From UMGS1590 sp900552455 (lineage in GTDB: Bacteria > Bacillota > Peptococcia > Peptococcales > Peptococcaceae), in the NCBI GenBank assembly GCA_963931105.1, contig OZ007004.1:930001-994000 (forward strand): a stretch of DNA of 64,000 bases. Direction: 5' to 3'. The first letter of the stretch is position 1. Every line of letters begins with the position of its first letter. This document shows positions 62,409-64,000 of this stretch, piece after piece. Made by a program: the position numbers and the translations under genes. The notes beneath the pieces are model-generated. The model saw only the letters and a program-made list of their open reading frames with translations, was not told where the DNA came from and made no database searches.

Positions 62409-62819
62409 ATGGTTAAAAAGAGAACCTTATTGTTTTTGGCAGCGCTCGTTTGGCTCGCCGCCGGCGTCAACATCATGCGCATCGGCGTCATCGCTTACAG
62501 CGGTCATCTCACGCTCCTGGCGGCTGCCGGCTCCGTCGTCGTTTTCGTGCTTTTCTGGCGCATGTTCCGCGGCCTTGTCGGCAAACACACCGGCCGCATC
62601 CATGATTTTGCCGAAGAGCGTCAGTTTTTCTGGCGATTTTTCGACGCCCGCTCCTTCGCCATCATGGCCGTGATGATGACAGGCGGCATCACCATCCGCG
62701 TCATGCATCTTGCGCCAGATGCGTTCATCGCCATTTTCTACACCGGCCTCGGCACAGCGCTGGCCCTCGCCGGCCTCGCCTTTGGCTGCCAGTTTTTCCG
62801 ATATGAGGAGCAGGGATGA
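62409..62819 (+). CDS. Small membrane protein under TetR-type control
   Basis: A 136-residue protein with four hydrophobic helices (about 7-27, 33-50, 80-95 and 105-125) and a charged loop GLVGKHTGRIHDFAEERQFFWRFFDARSF. No family is recognised with certainty. ATG 62409 follows ATGGAGGG. The shared operator with tetR suggests a small-molecule-responsive export or membrane function, which is inference from context. Confidence 0.75.
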   Translation: MVKKRTLLFLAALVWLAAGVNIMRIGVIAYSGHLTLLAAAGSVVVFVLFWRMFRGLVGKHTGRIHDFAEERQFFWRFFDARSFAIMAVMMTGGITIRVMHLAPDAFIAIFYTGLGTALALAGLAFGCQFFRYEEQG

Positions 62820-62829
62820 CCCTGCATAA

Positions 62830-62860
62830 AACGCCTGCGCCGTTTCAAGGCGCAGGCGTT
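62830..62860. terminator. Bidirectional terminator
   Basis: AACGCCTGCGCC / GGCGCAGGCGTT, 12-bp perfect stem between convergent genes. Confidence 0.8.
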
Positions 62861-62863
62861 CTG

Positions 62864-63211
62864 TCATTTCTCTTCCTTTTTCAGCCGACGTTTTTCGGCG
62901 CGGCTGGTGACGACGTGGCGGATGGCGGCGATGGGGTGGATGTAGAGCATGCGCGGCGCGCTGTAGCGCATGACGGTGCGGATGGCTTCGCGCATCTCTG
63001 GCTTGTAGCAGTGGACGCGGCAGTTGGAGCAGAAGGTTTTTGTTTCCATAAACGGGCAGTGGTCGCTGCGCTCTGCGGCGTAGCGCGATAGCCGAGCACA
63101 TTCCTCGCAGAGCGCGCCCTTCGGCGTGTTGTGATGACGGTTGCAGTAGAGCGCGATCATCTCATGCACCATTGCTTTTTCGCGCTCACATTTTTTGGCG
63201 AGATCTGGCAT
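62864..63211 (-). CDS. YgbA-like (nitrous oxide-stimulated promoter) protein
   Basis: A 115-residue cysteine-rich protein. MVHEMIALYCNRHH, then ALCEECARLSRYAAERSDHCPF and FCSNCRVHCYKPEMREAIRTVMRYSAPRMLYIHPI, match the family named after nitrous-oxide-stimulated promoters (E. coli YgbA), which is linked to recovery from nitric oxide stress. The conserved cysteines (CNRHH, CEEC, C..F, CSNC, HC) probably bind a metal or cluster. ATG 63211 follows GGAGGAAG. A triple palindromic repeat lies upstream. Confidence 0.88.
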   Translation of the reverse strand: MPDLAKKCEREKAMVHEMIALYCNRHHNTPKGALCEECARLSRYAAERSDHCPFMETKTFCSNCRVHCYKPEMREAIRTVMRYSAPRMLYIHPIAAIRHVVTSRAEKRRLKKEEK

Positions 63212-63284
63212 CGATCTTCCTCCTTCGTGCGAGAATTTCCTGCTCCCAGTATAAGCGAACGCCGCCGCCGGTTGCAAGCAGGAA

Positions 63285-63440
63285 AATAAGTGAAGAAGTG
63301 TGTTCACTTTTCTTCGGTTTTGCTCACTTACTAGCGAATAAGTGAAGAGAAACGTTTGAGTTTCTTAGGTTTTGTTCACTTATCGGCGAATAAGTGAACA
63401 AATCTGTTCGTTTTTCTTAGATTCTCTTCACTTATTGGCG
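63285..63440. repeat. Three tandem 52-bp palindromic repeats
   Basis: Units begin at 63285, 63337 and 63389, each 52 bases and each opening with AATAAGTGAA. They share inner TTTCTT..GTTTTG words and a closing TTCACTTA or CTCACTTA. Each unit is itself an inverted repeat (TAAGTGAA ... TTCACTTA). The array lies in the divergent region between the YgbA-like gene and the gene at 63533. Confidence 0.85.
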
Positions 63441-63532
63441 CGTCCTGACCACAGCCCCTTGAGTGCGGCGCGCATCTCTGGTATGCTGTAGGAAAGTGTA
63501 GCGGAGTATGACGACCCTTGGAGGTGTCTGAT

Positions 63533-63778
63533 ATGTTAGGAGAAAAATTAATGAAGGTGATCGGCGAAGGGCGCGACAATCGTCCGGCGGCGGTCATCAT
63601 TGACCCGATGACAGGCGTGCCGGATTTTGAACGCTATCGTCCAATGGAAAGTGAGCTGCCGCAGCAGCAGCCGACGGCGGAGCTGATCCAGTACGAGGTC
63701 GCTGGCGAAAGCGTCGACGACGTGCTGGCGCGGGTGATCGCGGCGCACGATGGTGCGGCGCAGAGTGAAGGAGAATGA
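63533..63778 (+). CDS. Small acidic protein of unknown function
   Basis: An 81-residue protein with Pro/Gln-rich centre (ESELPQQQPTAELIQ) and helical ends; no family recognised. ATG 63533 is chosen because TTGGAGG precedes it; an earlier in-frame start at 63518 lies within that site. It is directly followed, two bases after the stop, by an alcohol dehydrogenase gene, so the two are co-transcribed. Confidence 0.65.
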   Translation: MLGEKLMKVIGEGRDNRPAAVIIDPMTGVPDFERYRPMESELPQQQPTAELIQYEVAGESVDDVLARVIAAHDGAAQSEGE

Positions 63779-63780
63779 GC

Positions 63781-64000
63781 ATGGAAGCATTTGAGTATCA
63801 ATTACCGACAAAAATCGTCTTCGGCGTAGGACGCTACGCGGAGACGGGCGCGCTTTGCGCGGCCATTGGCAAAAAGGTGCTGCTGCATTATGGCGGCGGC
63901 TCGATCAAGAAGAGCGGGCTCTACGATCGTGTGAAGAAATCGCTCGCAGACGCTGGCTGCAGCGTCTGCGAGCTGGGCGGCGTGCAGCCAAATCCGCGGC
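63781..64000 (+). CDS. Iron-containing alcohol dehydrogenase (BDH/YqhD type), partial
   Basis: The first 73 residues of a family III alcohol dehydrogenase, cut by the window end. FEYQLPTKIVFGVGRYAE at the start and KVLLHYGGGSIKKSGLYDRVKKSLADAG are typical of the butanol dehydrogenase/YqhD branch that reduces aldehydes with NADPH. The catalytic metal site lies beyond the window. It contrasts with the degenerate homologue at 26757. Confidence 0.88.
   Translation, partial: MEAFEYQLPTKIVFGVGRYAETGALCAAIGKKVLLHYGGGSIKKSGLYDRVKKSLADAGCSVCELGGVQPNPR

Noticed and set aside
63285..63440. Possible CRISPR array
   Set aside because: Three units abut with a constant 52-base period and no unique spacers; each unit is itself palindromic.

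Overview
The window looks like a Gram-positive-type Bacillota chromosome. The 16S rRNA, the sigma-A style promoters (TTGACA-17-TATAAT), strong AAAGGAGG ribosome sites, CIRCE, TPP and manganese riboswitches, SLH-domain surface anchoring and a YycJ/HtrA pair all fit. The 16S gene together with a complete siroheme-based (Ahb) heme pathway suggests the Peptococcus/Desulfitobacterium side of the Clostridia-like Bacillota; this is inference from memory of rRNA features, not a database match. Most of the window is GC-rich, with a clearly AT-rich block at about 16.6-20.8 kb.

Layout. 0-1.3 kb: glutamate dehydrogenase. 1.58-6.83 kb: an rRNA operon (two promoters, 16S-23S-5S, no spacer tRNA, terminator). 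6.87-9.8 kb (minus): a MocR regulator followed by a nuclease/SF1-helicase-like ATPase. 10-11.5 kb: DUF3793 protein, flavodoxin and a structured RNA with its own terminator. 11.6-16.6 kb: acetyltransferase, a 92-bp tandem repeat that triplicates a promoter ahead of an SGNH lipoprotein, a secreted protein, a flavin-type oxidase and a membrane-protein/cytidylate-kinase fusion. 16.6-20.8 kb: AT-rich LysR / arylsulfotransferase-like / permease island. 20.9-25.6 kb: CIRCE-controlled Hsp20, a two-component system, a zinc-ribbon membrane protein and a PopT-type (DUF368) protein.

25.6-26.6 kb, formally intergenic, holds four diverged tandem copies of a minus-strand small-RNA gene. Each copy has its own -10 box, two hairpins with U-rich loops centred on CUCCC, and a terminator. 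This is one of the two strongest findings: the loops are complementary to Shine-Dalgarno sequences, and the arrangement resembles the Listeria LhrC multicopy sRNAs.

26.7-36.8 kb: a divergent iron-alcohol-dehydrogenase homologue, YigZ, an acyltransferase, tRNA-Gln, pantothenate uptake and kinase (PanT-like, CoaX), RNase Z, a manganese (yybP-ykoY) riboswitch with two tandem TerC exporters, and Dus.

36.8-44.5 kb: an apparent insertion behind dus. It carries a tyrosine recombinase, a 196-bp segment bounded by perfect 19-bp inverted repeats and containing a promoter -10 box, and a 1774-residue SLH surface protein. This is a strong candidate for a phase-variable promoter-inversion switch, comparable in design and size to the C. 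difficile cwpV switch. The left inverted repeat also forms a leftward terminator that would stop transcription in the inverted orientation. The right edge is a scar containing fragments of a SNF2 helicase and of dus and an N-terminally replaced ABC permease.

45.2-53.9 kb: ABC ATPase, two cupins, a two-peptide small-ORF transcript, a SWIM/SNF2 helicase, YycJ-type hydrolase, HtrA protease and an unknown protein. 54.1-57.3 kb: ahbCDAB, converting siroheme to heme. 58.1-61.6 kb (minus): a TPP-riboswitch-controlled thiamine-precursor ABC transporter with a TatD-like hydrolase. 61.7-62.8 kb: a TetR regulator and a membrane protein sharing an identical operator. 62.9-64 kb: a YgbA-like protein, a 52-bp triple palindromic repeat, a small unknown gene and the start of an iron-containing alcohol dehydrogenase cut by the window end.
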